NCBI RefSeq assembly: GCF_000473045.1
Contig: NZ_AXAY01000022.1
Span: 1-64,000 of the forward strand
From: Bradyrhizobium sp. WSM3983
Lineage (GTDB): Bacteria; Pseudomonadota; Alphaproteobacteria; Rhizobiales; Xanthobacteraceae
Direction of reading: 5' to 3'
Length of the DNA: 64,000 nucleotides
The notes under the pieces are model-generated. The model did not search any database. It saw nothing but the letters and a program-made list of their open reading frames with translations, and was not told the DNA's origin. Position numbers and translations under genes: made by a program. Numbering within the stretch: position 1 is the first letter of the stretch; each line of letters opens with the position of its first letter. Shown piece by piece: positions 56,547 through 64,000 of the stretch.

Positions 56547-57272
56547 TCAGACCTGGTACTGACCACCATTGATGGTCATCGTCGATCCCGTGATGAAGCC
56601 GGCCTCGTCGGCCGCGAGGAACACGACCGCGCGCGCAATCTCCTCTGGCTCGCCGAGCCTGTTGACCGGGATCTGCGGGATCACGTTCTTCTCCAGAACG
56701 TCCTTCGGCACCGCCTGCACCATTTCGGTGTTGATGTAACCGGGGCAGATCGCATTGACGGTGATGCCGCCCTTGGCATTCTCGAGCGCGAGCGCCTTGG
56801 TGAAGCCGATGTCACCGGCTTTCGCCGCGGAATAGTTGACCTGGCCGAACTGGCCCTTCTGGCCGTTGATCGACGAGATCGAGATGATGCGGCCGAACTT
56901 GCGTGCGCGCATGCCTTCGATGACCTGGCGCGTCATGTTGAACAGCGAACCGAGATTGGTGTTGATCACGGCATTCCACTGCTCGAGCGTCATCTTGTGG
57001 AAGGCGGTGTCGCGGGTGATGCCGGCATTGTTGACGAGCACCTCGATCGGCCCGAGTTCGGCCTCGACCTTCTTCACGCCTTCGGCGCAGGCATCGAAGC
57101 TGCTGACGTCCCATTTGTAGACGGCGATGCCGGTCTCGGCCTTGAACTTCTCCGCCGCCGCATCATTGCCGGCATAGCTCGCCGCGACGTTATAGCCTGC
57201 CGCTTTCAGCGCCTTGCTGATGGCAGCGCCGATGCCCCGCGTACCACCCGTCACCAATGCCACTCGTGCCAT
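56547..57272 (-). CDS. phbB: Acetoacetyl-CoA reductase
   Basis: PhbB reduces acetoacetyl-CoA to (R)-3-hydroxybutyryl-CoA with NADPH, the second step of polyhydroxybutyrate synthesis. The 241-residue short-chain dehydrogenase shows the nucleotide motif VTGGTRGIGAAISKAL, catalytic Ser in ISISSINGQKG and YSAAKAG with the Tyr-x3-Lys pair, and the C-terminal GSTMTINGGQYQV typical of PhbB. It is separated from phbA by 241 bp containing a terminator hairpin, so it may have its own promoter. Confidence 0.95.
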   Translation of the reverse strand: MARVALVTGGTRGIGAAISKALKAAGYNVAASYAGNDAAAEKFKAETGIAVYKWDVSSFDACAEGVKKVEAELGPIEVLVNNAGITRDTAFHKMTLEQWNAVINTNLGSLFNMTRQVIEGMRARKFGRIISISSINGQKGQFGQVNYSAAKAGDIGFTKALALENAKGGITVNAICPGYINTEMVQAVPKDVLEKNVIPQIPVNRLGEPEEIARAVVFLAADEAGFITGSTMTINGGQYQV

Positions 57273-57361
57273 TTCGCATTCCTTCCCTTGGACTCTTCGG
57301 ACGTTTCTGCGTGATCGTTTTAGTGGTGGATTATGCGGTTGGTTTGACGGACATCAAGAAC

Positions 57362-57390
57362 AAAACGCCCGGCGTTGAGCCGGGCGTTTG
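57362..57390 (-). terminator. Terminator between phbA and phbB
   Basis: The stem aaacgcccggc-gttga-gccgggcgttt is perfect over 11 bp and followed on the minus strand by TTTTGTT, giving a clear intrinsic terminator downstream of phbA. It lies 124 bp after the phbA stop and 90 bp before phbB. Confidence 0.85.
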
Positions 57391-57513
57391 TATTTAGTCG
57401 AGGCTCGCGCGGTTGCGAAGAATATTTGATTTGCAACCGCTGCCTTTTTAGTCGCGTGCAACGCACTCATTCAAGTGTGCAGCGCACGCGCAAGTGACAC
57501 GCGTCGGCTATCT

Positions 57514-58692
57514 TCAGTCGCGCGCCAGACACATCGCGATACCCATGCCGCCACCGATGCACAGCGTGGCGAGGCCCTTCTTCGAATCACGCTTTTGCAT
57601 TTCGTGCAGCAGCGTCACCAGCACGCGCGCGCCGGAGGCGCCGACCGGATGGCCGATCGCGATCGCACCACCGTTGACGTTGACCTTGGAGGTGTCCCAG
57701 CCGAGGTCCTTGTTGACGGCGCAGGCCTGCGCCGCAAAGGCTTCGTTGGCCTCGATCAGGTCGAGATCGCCGACGCTCCAGCCGGCCTTCTTCAGTGCGG
57801 CGCGCGAGGCCGGGATCGGGCCAGAGCCCATGATCTTCGGATCGACGCCGGCCTGGGCCCAGGACACGATGCGCGCGATCGGCGTCTTGCCTTCCTTGGC
57901 GGCCTGCTTGGCGGTCATCAACACCACGGCGGCAGCGCCGTCATTGATGCCGGAGGCCGAACCTGCAGTGACCGTGCCATCCTTTTCGAAGGCGGGACGA
58001 AGCTTCGCCATCGCGTCGAGCGTTGCGCCGTGACGCGGATATTCGTCATCGCTGACGACGATGTCGCCCTTGCGCGTCTTGATGGTGACAGGGACGATCT
58101 CGTCCTTGAACTTGCCTGCCTTCTGAGCCGCCTCGGCCTTCTGCTGCGAAGCGACCGCGAATTCGTCCTGCTGGGCACGGGTGATCTGCCACTGCCGTGC
58201 GACGTTCTCGGCGGTGTTACCCATGTGGTAGCCGTTGAAGGCATCCCACAGGCCGTCCTTGATCATGGTGTCGACGAATTCGACTGGGCCCATCTTGACG
58301 CCGCCGCGCAGGTACTGGGCGTGCGGAGCCATGCTCATGGATTCCTGGCCACCGGCGACCACGATCTCGGAATCGCCGTTGAGCAGCGCCTGATAGCCGA
58401 GCGCGACCGTGCGCAGGCCCGAACCGCAGAGCTGGTTCACGCCCCAGGCCGGGCTCTCCACGGGAATGCCGGCCATGATCGAGGCTTGGCGGGCCGGGTT
58501 CTGGCCCTGAGCCGCGGTCAGGATCTGACCCATGATGACCTCCGAGACCCGGCCGGGCTCGATGCCACCACGTTCCAGCGCGGCCTTGATGGCGATGGCG
58601 CCGAGATCGTGGGCGGGAAGGGTCGCGAACGCTCCGTTGAAGCTTCCGACCGGGGTGCGGGCGGCGCTGACGATGACGACATCGTCTGACAT
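57514..58692 (-). CDS. phbA: Acetyl-CoA acetyltransferase (beta-ketothiolase)
   Basis: PhbA condenses two acetyl-CoA to acetoacetyl-CoA. The 392-residue thiolase has the nucleophilic Cys in [11 protein letters not shown] (about residue 89), the His in [12 protein letters not shown] (about 348) and the second Cys in [14 protein letters not shown] (about 378). ATG 58692 lies six bases after AGGAG; ATG 58698 is too close to the ribosome site. It is divergent from phaR, with about 300 bp between. Confidence 0.95.
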   Translation of the reverse strand: MSDDVVIVSAARTPVGSFNGAFATLPAHDLGAIAIKAALERGGIEPGRVSEVIMGQILTAAQGQNPARQASIMAGIPVESPAWGVNQLCGSGLRTVALGYQALLNGDSEIVVAGGQESMSMAPHAQYLRGGVKMGPVEFVDTMIKDGLWDAFNGYHMGNTAENVARQWQITRAQQDEFAVASQQKAEAAQKAGKFKDEIVPVTIKTRKGDIVVSDDEYPRHGATLDAMAKLRPAFEKDGTVTAGSASGINDGAAAVVLMTAKQAAKEGKTPIARIVSWAQAGVDPKIMGSGPIPASRAALKKAGWSVGDLDLIEANEAFAAQACAVNKDLGWDTSKVNVNGGAIAIGHPVGASGARVLVTLLHEMQKRDSKKGLATLCIGGGMGIAMCLARD

Positions 58693-58994
58693 GGGCATCT
58701 CCTGGTGTTGAATGGGGGCAGGCGGGGCTGGGGAAACGGCTCGCCAGTCTCGAACAGCATCCTGTTAACGTCGTTGAGGCATGTCAATCGGCGGGTGACC
58801 GAATTCATGCCGCAGCGCATTCAAAATAGCGTTCTTGGCGATTTCGCAAGCAGGTTTTTGCTGTGCAATTAACCGTGCCGCACAAAACGGTAGCGTGACC
58901 CCTTTGAAAATGCTTATTTTGTTGCGTTGCGTACTCTTCCCGCCCTGCGGTATTGCCGCAGGTTCCCGTTCTCAGCGTTTGCAAGTGAGAGCCC
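58693..58994. promoter_or_regulatory. phbA/phaR divergent region with TGC-rich dyad at 58945-58961
   Basis: The 302-bp divergent gap has a perfect inverted repeat CTGCGG-tattg-CCGCAG about 34 bp before the phaR ATG. Several TGC-rich stretches lie nearby (gcaagcaggtttttgctgtgc near 58846, ttgcgttgcg near 58922). PhaR of Paracoccus is known to bind TGC-rich sequences and to repress its own promoter, so this dyad is a plausible autoregulatory site. No binding is proved here. Confidence 0.5.
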
Positions 58995-59588
58995 ATGGCG
59001 AAATCAGACCAACCCACCACCATCAAGAAATACGCGAACCGCCGGCTCTATAACACCGGAACGAGCACCTACGTGACGCTGGAAGACCTCGCTGCCATGG
59101 TCAAGGACGGCGAAGATTTCCTGGTCTACGACGCCAAGTCCGGCGACGACATCACCCGCTCCGTGCTCGCCCAGATCATCTTCGAGCAGGAGAACAAGGC
59201 CGGCCAGAACCTGCTGCCGACCACCTTCCTGCGCCAGCTCATCCGCTTCTACGGCGACAGCATGCAGATGGTGGTGCCGAAATATCTGGAGCAGTCGATC
59301 GCGACGCTGACCCAGGAGCAGGAGAAGTTTCGCAAGCAGATCGCCAACACGCTCTCCGGTACGCCCTTTGCTCCGCTGGAAGAACAGGTCCGCCGCAACA
59401 TGGAGCTGTTCCAGCAGACCTTCTCGATGTTCAAGCCGTTCGTTCCGCCGACGGGTCGCCCGGCAACAGCCGAGCCGGAGGCCGATGCCGGTGCCGAGCC
59501 GGCCAAGGACACCAACATCGACGATCTGCGCCAGCAGATGAAGGAGATGCAGGAACGCCTCGAAAAGATGTCGAAGAAGGACGAGTAA
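58995..59588 (+). CDS. phaR: Polyhydroxyalkanoate synthesis repressor PhaR
   Basis: PhaR senses PHA granules and represses phasin genes and itself when no polymer is present. The 197-residue protein has the conserved DNA/PHA-binding N-domain (residues 8-75: IKKYANRRLYNTGTSTYVTLEDLAAMV, FLVYDAKSGDDITRSVLAQII) and an Ala/Glu-rich C-terminal coil. The start is ATG at 58995. phbA is divergent, and no phasin gene is in the window. Confidence 0.95.
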   Translation: MAKSDQPTTIKKYANRRLYNTGTSTYVTLEDLAAMVKDGEDFLVYDAKSGDDITRSVLAQIIFEQENKAGQNLLPTTFLRQLIRFYGDSMQMVVPKYLEQSIATLTQEQEKFRKQIANTLSGTPFAPLEEQVRRNMELFQQTFSMFKPFVPPTGRPATAEPEADAGAEPAKDTNIDDLRQQMKEMQERLEKMSKKDE

Positions 59589-59692
59589 GTCTCTCGTCCG
59601 CACCGGCGCGTCCGCCTGCCGCGGGCGCGCAAACGACCAATTGATCGCAGCATCGCCACGTCGCCGCCATCCCGGTCAAGGCCGGAGCCGCC

Positions 59693-60313
59693 ATGTCTGA
59701 CCGAACCACGCACTGGCAGAACGTCTACGCCACCAAGGGCGAGACCGAGGTCAGTTGGTTTCAGGATAGTCCGGCGATCTCATTGGAGATGATTCGTGCG
59801 GCCAGGCCGGGTCGTGCTGCGGCCATCATCGATATCGGCGGCGGCGCGTCGCGATTGGTCGATGCACTACTTCAAGACGGATACCGCAATCTCGCCGTGC
59901 TGGACCTTTCCGCTAACGCGCTCGACGCGGCGAAGAGACGAATCGGCGCGGCCGCCTCGACGGTCGACTGGATCGTCGCCGACGCCACCACATGGCGGCC
60001 GGCAAAGACCTGGGGCGTCTGGCACGATCGCGCCGCGTTTCACTTCCTGACCGATCCGCTCGACAGGGCGGCCTACGTCGAACGCTTGCGGTCGGCGGTT
60101 ATGCCGGGCGGGCAGGTGATCATCGCGACATTCGCGCCCGATGGCCCGGAGAGATGCAGCGGCCTGCCGGTGCAGCGGCACGACAGCGCCAGCCTTTCGG
60201 CGGAGCTCGGGCCGGAGTTCGAGCTGGTCGAGACACGCAACGAGACTCACCACACGCCGTGGCATTCGACGCAGGCATTTCAATTCAGCCGGTTTCGGCG
60301 ACGGGGCTCATAG
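59693..60313 (+). CDS. Class I SAM-dependent methyltransferase
   Basis: This 206-residue methyltransferase has the opening THWQNVYATKGETEVSWFQ, motif I IIDIGGGASRLVDALL, and LRSAVMPGGQVIIATFAPDGPERCSGLPVQRHDS. It belongs to a small-molecule methyltransferase group (thiopurine/tellurite-type or uncharacterised). The substrate is unknown. It follows phaR by about 100 bp on the same strand. Confidence 0.85.
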   Translation: MSDRTTHWQNVYATKGETEVSWFQDSPAISLEMIRAARPGRAAAIIDIGGGASRLVDALLQDGYRNLAVLDLSANALDAAKRRIGAAASTVDWIVADATTWRPAKTWGVWHDRAAFHFLTDPLDRAAYVERLRSAVMPGGQVIIATFAPDGPERCSGLPVQRHDSASLSAELGPEFELVETRNETHHTPWHSTQAFQFSRFRRRGS

Positions 60314-60341
60314 GAGACGGCGTGCGCATGCCACATTCTCG

Positions 60342-60470
60342 GTGTCGTCCTGGCGGAAGCCAGGACCATACCGCGTGATCCACCCGTAGTGCTCGGTGAC
60401 AGTACCGGACAACAAGTCTTCGCCAAACATCTCCCTGGGGTAATGGGTCCGCTTTCGCCAGGACGACATC
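60342..60470. repeat. Degenerate palindromic repeat pair
   Basis: gtgtcgtcctggcggaagccaggaccata and tgggtccgctttcgccaggacgacat are partly complementary arms of the family at 4651 and 37784, about 75 bp apart with scattered mismatches. It lies between the methyltransferase and the ends of the aminotransferase pseudogene. Confidence 0.7.
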
Positions 60471-60476
60471 AGCCCC

Positions 60477-61125
60477 CTAAGCCGCCAGCTTCACCGCATG
60501 GGCAAAGTCCCAATAGAGCTTGCGCGCCTTGGTATAGAGCGGGCCCGGCTTCAGCTCGCGCGCGTCGATGCGAATCACCGGCGCGACTTTGGCGAAATTG
60601 CCGGTGGAGAAGATCTCGTCGGCGGCGAGGAAATCGGCATAGCGCAGCGTCTTCTCGACCACGGTGACGCCGTCGGCACGGAGCAGGCTGATGACGCGCT
60701 GGCGCGTGATGCCGTTGAGGAAGGTGCCGCATCGGCGCCTCGTAGATGCACAGGCACCAATTGGTGGTTTCAGGATCGAACAGCACGCCCCCGCCCGAGC
60801 CGTTCTGCGCCCAGTACATCGGACGAACATAGAGCTCGGCATTCGCCGCGAAGCGCGCGATGCCCTCGTTCGCGAGCGCCAGCCAGGTGCCGGCATCGAC
60901 CACCGGCTTCAGGCCAAAATTGATCGCGGACTGATTGGCCCGGGCGACGTGTCGGTCGAGATCGGGCGCGACGCCTTCGAATGCGCGCGCACCGTCGAAC
61001 ACCACCGAGCCGAGCCAGGCCGCATGCGTGCGCGGCCCCATAATCGGCACATTGCCGTCATGCCATTTGCCTTCGAAGAAGGTCCAGCTCGGCGAATATT
61101 CGATCGGCTTCTTGATCTCGGCCAT
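60477..61125 (-). pseudogene. Branched-chain aminotransferase (IlvE-type) with internal deletion and frameshift
   Basis: The first 132 codons (MAEIKKPIEYSPSWTFFEG ... WCLCIYEAPM) are the N-terminal half of a fold-type IV branched-chain aminotransferase. At about 60729 the frame jumps: the next homologous segment (GTFLNGITRQRVISLL ... HAVKLAA) is encoded in another frame through the stop at 60477. Between the two, a normal protein has about 70 more residues, including the PLP-binding lysine and the E-G-A/S-x-N motif; they are absent. The sequence reads ATG-C-GGC-ACC at the junction, as if by a short-homology deletion. The product would be inactive. A sequencing or assembly error is possible but would have to delete about 200 bp. 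Confidence 0.88.
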
Positions 61126-61275
61126 GACCGGCCTCCCCTCGAAAAATATCCGGGCACTATTGTCCCAATTTCTAAACGATTTGCTGAGGCGAAGCACCAA
61201 CTCTCCCCTCCAGGGAGGTTTAGACAACATCGCGACCAAACCGGCTATAGTGTGGGGCACGTCACGGAGTTCCCC

Positions 61276-62211
61276 ATGCCGCTCGATCCGCTCGCAAAGC
61301 GCTTGTTGACCATGATGGCCGCGGCTGCGCCGCAGGCGCGGAGCCGGCCGAGCGTGGAAGCGCGGCGGCAATCGCTGGCGAAGCTGATGCAGTTCGCGCG
61401 TGTCGAGGCGCCGGATGTAACGGCGTCCGACGGCACGCTGCCCGGCCCCGGTGGCGATCTGCCCTATCGGCTCTATTCGCCCGCGTCTGCCGGCGAGCGC
61501 GCGCCGGGCTTCGTGTTCTTTCATGGCGGCGGGCTCGTGGCCGGCAGCATTGCGACGCACGACCGCATCGCGGCTGCGCTCGCGCATGCGACCGGCTGCC
61601 GTCTCGTTTCGGTCGACTACCGCCTCGCGCCCGAGAACAAATTTCCTGCTGCTGTCGACGATGCGATCGCGGCGACTGAATGGGTCGCGCGCGAAGCATC
61701 CTCACTCGGCATCGACGCCGAGCGGCTGGTTGTCGGCGGCGATTCCGCCGGGGCGACGCTGGCTGCGATCGTATGCCAGGAGGCGGCGCGGAGCGCAGGC
61801 CTCTCCATCGTCGCACAATGCCTGATCTGCCCGGTGCTGGATTTCGAGGAGACCTCGCCCTCGCGCGCGGCCTTCGCCGAGGGTCATCTGATCGATTGCG
61901 CCACCATCGAGGCCGATCTGTCCGATTACCTGCCCGAGGGCCTGGATGCCGCCGATCCCCGCATCTCGCCGCTGCGCGCGACGCGGCTCTCAGGCCTGCC
62001 GACCGCGATCATCCATACCGCCGAATTCGACCCGATGCGCGACGAGGGCAATGCCTATGCGCGCAAGCTGCTCGCCGCTGGCGTCGCGGTCGAGCACGTC
62101 TGCCACGACGGCATGGTTCACAATTTTCACGCCATGGGCGCGATCCTGCCGCAGGCGCAGCTCGTGCTGTCGCAGATCGGCGAGCAGGTCAGGCGCGCGG
62201 TGGAGAAATAA
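61276..62211 (+). CDS. Alpha/beta hydrolase, HSL-type (GDSAG) esterase
   Basis: This 311-residue esterase of the hormone-sensitive-lipase family has the oxyanion motif FHGGGLVAGS (about residues 81-90), the nucleophile GDSAGATLAAI (about 155-165), the acid Asp in EFDPMRDEG and His in DGMVHNFHAM. There is no signal peptide, so it acts in the cytoplasm. The start ATG at 61276 has GGAG upstream; the longer in-frame reading upstream is antisense to the aminotransferase pseudogene. It probably cleaves short-chain esters; the substrate is unknown. Confidence 0.92.
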   Translation: MPLDPLAKRLLTMMAAAAPQARSRPSVEARRQSLAKLMQFARVEAPDVTASDGTLPGPGGDLPYRLYSPASAGERAPGFVFFHGGGLVAGSIATHDRIAAALAHATGCRLVSVDYRLAPENKFPAAVDDAIAATEWVAREASSLGIDAERLVVGGDSAGATLAAIVCQEAARSAGLSIVAQCLICPVLDFEETSPSRAAFAEGHLIDCATIEADLSDYLPEGLDAADPRISPLRATRLSGLPTAIIHTAEFDPMRDEGNAYARKLLAAGVAVEHVCHDGMVHNFHAMGAILPQAQLVLSQIGEQVRRAVEK

Positions 62212-62220
62212 AGGCGCGAA

Positions 62221-62466
62221 TCACACGCGCGCGTCAAGCACGGCCCTGGCCGCCACGATATAGTCGGGCCAATGCGCATCCGCATAGCACTCGGCCTGCC
62301 GTGCGCAAGTCACGTCGGGTGCGTGCGCGGCGGCAATCATGCGCGCGAAACGTTCTTCGGCAACTGTCGCATCCCCAACGGCGGGCGCCGGTGCAGCGGC
62401 CACGGCGGTCGGAGCCACGGCGAGCCCCGCCATTCCAGCGAGCAGGATGCGGCGTGACGTGTTCAT
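62221..62466 (-). CDS. Small exported hypothetical protein with twin-arginine-like signal
   Basis: The 81-residue product begins MNTSRRILLAGMAGLAVAPTAVAAAPA, a signal peptide with Arg-Arg followed by a hydrophobic stretch, and has two Cys in VTCARQAECYADAHW. The ATG at 62466 has a GGAGGA ribosome site about nine bases upstream, a strong start. It is convergent with the esterase gene. I do not recognise the family; exported small protein is the only safe statement. Confidence 0.7.
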   Translation of the reverse strand: MNTSRRILLAGMAGLAVAPTAVAAAPAPAVGDATVAEERFARMIAAAHAPDVTCARQAECYADAHWPDYIVAARAVLDARV

Positions 62467-62648
62467 GGCTGTCGTCCTCCATTGTCCGGCCTGCACTGTG
62501 GCCGGCGAGTGTGTCAGTGCGATCACGGCAGGGTAACCGCGGACATCCGCATCGTCCATTGCCCGCGGATAGACCTTGACCACACGAACGATCACGTTCC
62601 ATCTAGCGAGCGGTTCCATCATTAGAGCGCCACGCGTCGGATTGTCAC

Positions 62649-63554
62649 GTGTCCCACCGCAGCCCAACGTCCGCCTCGGTCTTGCGCGCTGTCGCGATCG
62701 GACTGCTTTGTCTGACGATTCCGGCGGGCGCCGCCCACGCCACCGATGATGAGGAGGACACACCGGCAAAGCCCGTCGTCCCGAACATCTACCTCGATCT
62801 CCGCACGACCTATGCCACGATCCCCGCGGGCACGCTCGGGCTCGGCTTCGGCAACACCTCACTCTCGGCCGCGTTTGAAGCACTGGCGGCACAACGCGGC
62901 GCGATGTTGCAGAACGGCTTGCCTGCCGCGAAATCGATAGCCGTCGATCTGCCGCTGACCGTGGACGTCAGCGATCGCGTGTCGCTCTATGGCGGTGTAT
63001 CAGGCTCGACGACGGATATCGGCGGCGGCTGGTCGACATTCGACATCACCAGCTGGAACATCGGCGTACAGGCCGACCTCCACCAGCAGAACGGCGGCAG
63101 GATCCCGACGATCACGCTGCAATCCACGCTGACCCAATCGGTGCCGAACGAACAGGGCATGACGAATTCGTTCAACCACGTCCTGGAGTTCGACTACGCC
63201 CTGGATGAAGACGAAACGCGCGGCTGGATTGCCGGCGTGCAATATACCCGCACCGACGTCGCCAGCCTGATTGCCCGGATCAGGCCGAACACGATCCTCT
63301 ACGCCGGCGGCTATTACCAATGGCCGAGCAACTGGAAATTCACCGGGCGCCTTGGCGTGCAGTCATTCGGCGGTGGACAACTCGCGGGCCGGACGCTGGC
63401 GGAGCCGTTCACCCAGCCGATCCTGCGCCTCGACCTCGACCGCATGGATGACAACGACAACCGTCTGTTTGGCATCACCGCACAGATCGCGTGGATGCCG
63501 AAACCGTCCTACCAGGTGACGTTGCGCACGCCGCTTTACGCCGTGCGCAACTAG
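62649..63554 (+). CDS. Hypothetical secreted or outer-membrane beta-rich protein
   Basis: The 301-residue protein begins at GTG 62649 and has a signal peptide (RAVAIGLLCLTIPAGAAHA, cleavage near residue 31). The mature part alternates short hydrophobic and polar stretches (RVSLYGGVSGSTTDIGGG, WNIGVQADLHQQNGG, TILYAGGYYQWPSNWKFTGRLGVQSFGGG) as in beta-barrels or porin-like proteins, but the C-terminal residue is Asn rather than the usual Phe. I do not recognise the family. The gene is divergent from the small exported protein by 182 bp. Confidence 0.65.
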   Translation: MSHRSPTSASVLRAVAIGLLCLTIPAGAAHATDDEEDTPAKPVVPNIYLDLRTTYATIPAGTLGLGFGNTSLSAAFEALAAQRGAMLQNGLPAAKSIAVDLPLTVDVSDRVSLYGGVSGSTTDIGGGWSTFDITSWNIGVQADLHQQNGGRIPTITLQSTLTQSVPNEQGMTNSFNHVLEFDYALDEDETRGWIAGVQYTRTDVASLIARIRPNTILYAGGYYQWPSNWKFTGRLGVQSFGGGQLAGRTLAEPFTQPILRLDLDRMDDNDNRLFGITAQIAWMPKPSYQVTLRTPLYAVRN

Positions 63555-63561
63555 CCGCCGG

Positions 63562-64000
63562 CTACTCCGGCACCGGCACGTCGAAAGTGTTGAGCGTGAC
63601 CGAGACCATGCAATAGACGCCGACGAGATAGGACAGCTCGGCCGCGCCGTGCTCGCCGAATTCCTTCACTGCAGCCCGATAGGTCAGCTCGGGCAGCACG
63701 CCGCCGCTCACGAGCGCAGACGCCATATCGTAGGCGACCGCTTCCTGCTTGGTGAGATCCACCGGCCGCTGTCCGGCGACGATGGTCGCGAGCTTCTCGT
63801 CGGAGAGACCGCGCTGCTCGGCCACCAGCACATGGGCATAGAGCTCGTAACCGGAGCGGAAATGCGAGCCGGTGACAAGGATCGCCACCTCGCGCACCGG
63901 CGCCGGCAGCAGCGGGTTCGATGCGATCGCCTTGACCAGCTCCCACACCGGCCCGCCGAAGCGTGGCTCGCGGATCCAGGGATTCCAGGGCCCCAGCAGC
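63562..64000 (-). CDS. Carboxymuconolactone decarboxylase-like protein, 5' end beyond the window
   Basis: The frame stays open to the right edge (LLGPWNPWIREPRFGGPVWELVKAIAS ...), so the gene starts outside the window; a GTG at 63948 is only an internal codon. The visible 146 residues match the carboxymuconolactone decarboxylase/AhpD-like fold (PVREVAILVTGSHFRSGYELYAHVLVAEQRGLS). There is no Cys-x-x-Cys, so a decarboxylase-type rather than peroxidase role is likelier. It is convergent with the beta-rich secreted protein gene, 7 bp apart. Confidence 0.8.
   Translation of the reverse strand, partial: LLGPWNPWIREPRFGGPVWELVKAIASNPLLPAPVREVAILVTGSHFRSGYELYAHVLVAEQRGLSDEKLATIVAGQRPVDLTKQEAVAYDMASALVSGGVLPELTYRAAVKEFGEHGAAELSYLVGVYCMVSVTLNTFDVPVPE

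Noticed and set aside
60664-61275. N-terminal extension of the alpha/beta hydrolase upstream of 61276
   Set aside because: The extended frame is antisense to the aminotransferase pseudogene; a GGAG ribosome site and family length support ATG 61276.

Overview
The window is a 64 kb piece of a GC-rich alphaproteobacterial chromosome. Gene content, protein style and intergenic repeats point to the Bradyrhizobium/Rhodopseudomonas group (Nitrobacteraceae). Supporting signs are cobaltochelatase CobS/CobT, the divergent acetoacetyl-CoA reductase/thiolase and phaR polyhydroxyalkanoate genes, ptsP (PTS-Ntr) beside lysC and prfA, a DUF4167 gene beside prmC, many LivHMGF-type ABC transporters, and numerous palindromic repeats. 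The genus is an inference; no rRNA, tRNA, phage, IS element or CRISPR was seen.

Layout. 1-6.1 kb: the first codons of a gene leaving the left edge, a nested inverted-repeat element, an old-yellow-enzyme reductase, a Tat-exported phytase-like esterase and cobT/cobS. 6.1-18.4 kb: DedA protein, two divergent citrate synthase homologues (one with a helix-turn-helix, one with an altered active site), a J-domain protein divergent from BolA, a CNNM/CBS membrane protein, aroK-aroB, a 48-residue membrane protein with xerD, accA and an L,D-transpeptidase lipoprotein. 18.4-26.6 kb: an amide-type catabolic operon on the minus strand (AmiC-like binding protein, amidase, livH, periplasmic binding protein, livM, livG, livF) facing a divergent MarR regulator. 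27-40.6 kb: housekeeping genes (GYD protein, secA, peptidyl-prolyl isomerase, argJ, mutT, methyltransferase, comF, grxC-nitrilase-DUF1178, DMT exporter, ubiG, PH-domain protein, lysC). 40.9-53.3 kb: ptsP-prfA and prmC-DUF4167, separated by about 6.8 kb holding a MarR regulator, a stand-alone RNA-polymerase alpha-CTD-like protein, a second branched-chain-amino-acid-type ABC operon with a LivM-LivG fusion, and a HIT protein. 53.4-64 kb: methyltransferases, gloB, cupin, DMT exporter, phbB, phbA, phaR, a branched-chain aminotransferase pseudogene with an internal deletion, an HSL-type hydrolase, small exported proteins and a carboxymuconolactone-decarboxylase-like gene leaving the right edge.

How the genes work together. 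The first ABC cluster reads as uptake, sensing and hydrolysis of a small amide. The second is a complete amino-acid-type importer with a strong intrinsic terminator between binding protein and permeases. phbA and phbB act in series in polyhydroxybutyrate synthesis, with the regulator PhaR divergent from phbA, although a hairpin terminator separates phbA from phbB. lysC, argJ, aroBK and accA are core biosynthesis. Inverted repeats of at least six sequence types sit in the gaps, including inside the cobS-cobT pair.

Leads worth most attention: the free-standing alpha-CTD-like protein with a perfect palindrome upstream; the Asp-to-Glu citrate synthase homologue paired with an HTH-citrate synthase; the inactivated aminotransferase; the split prfA/prmC neighbourhood; and the amide operon with AT-rich operators.
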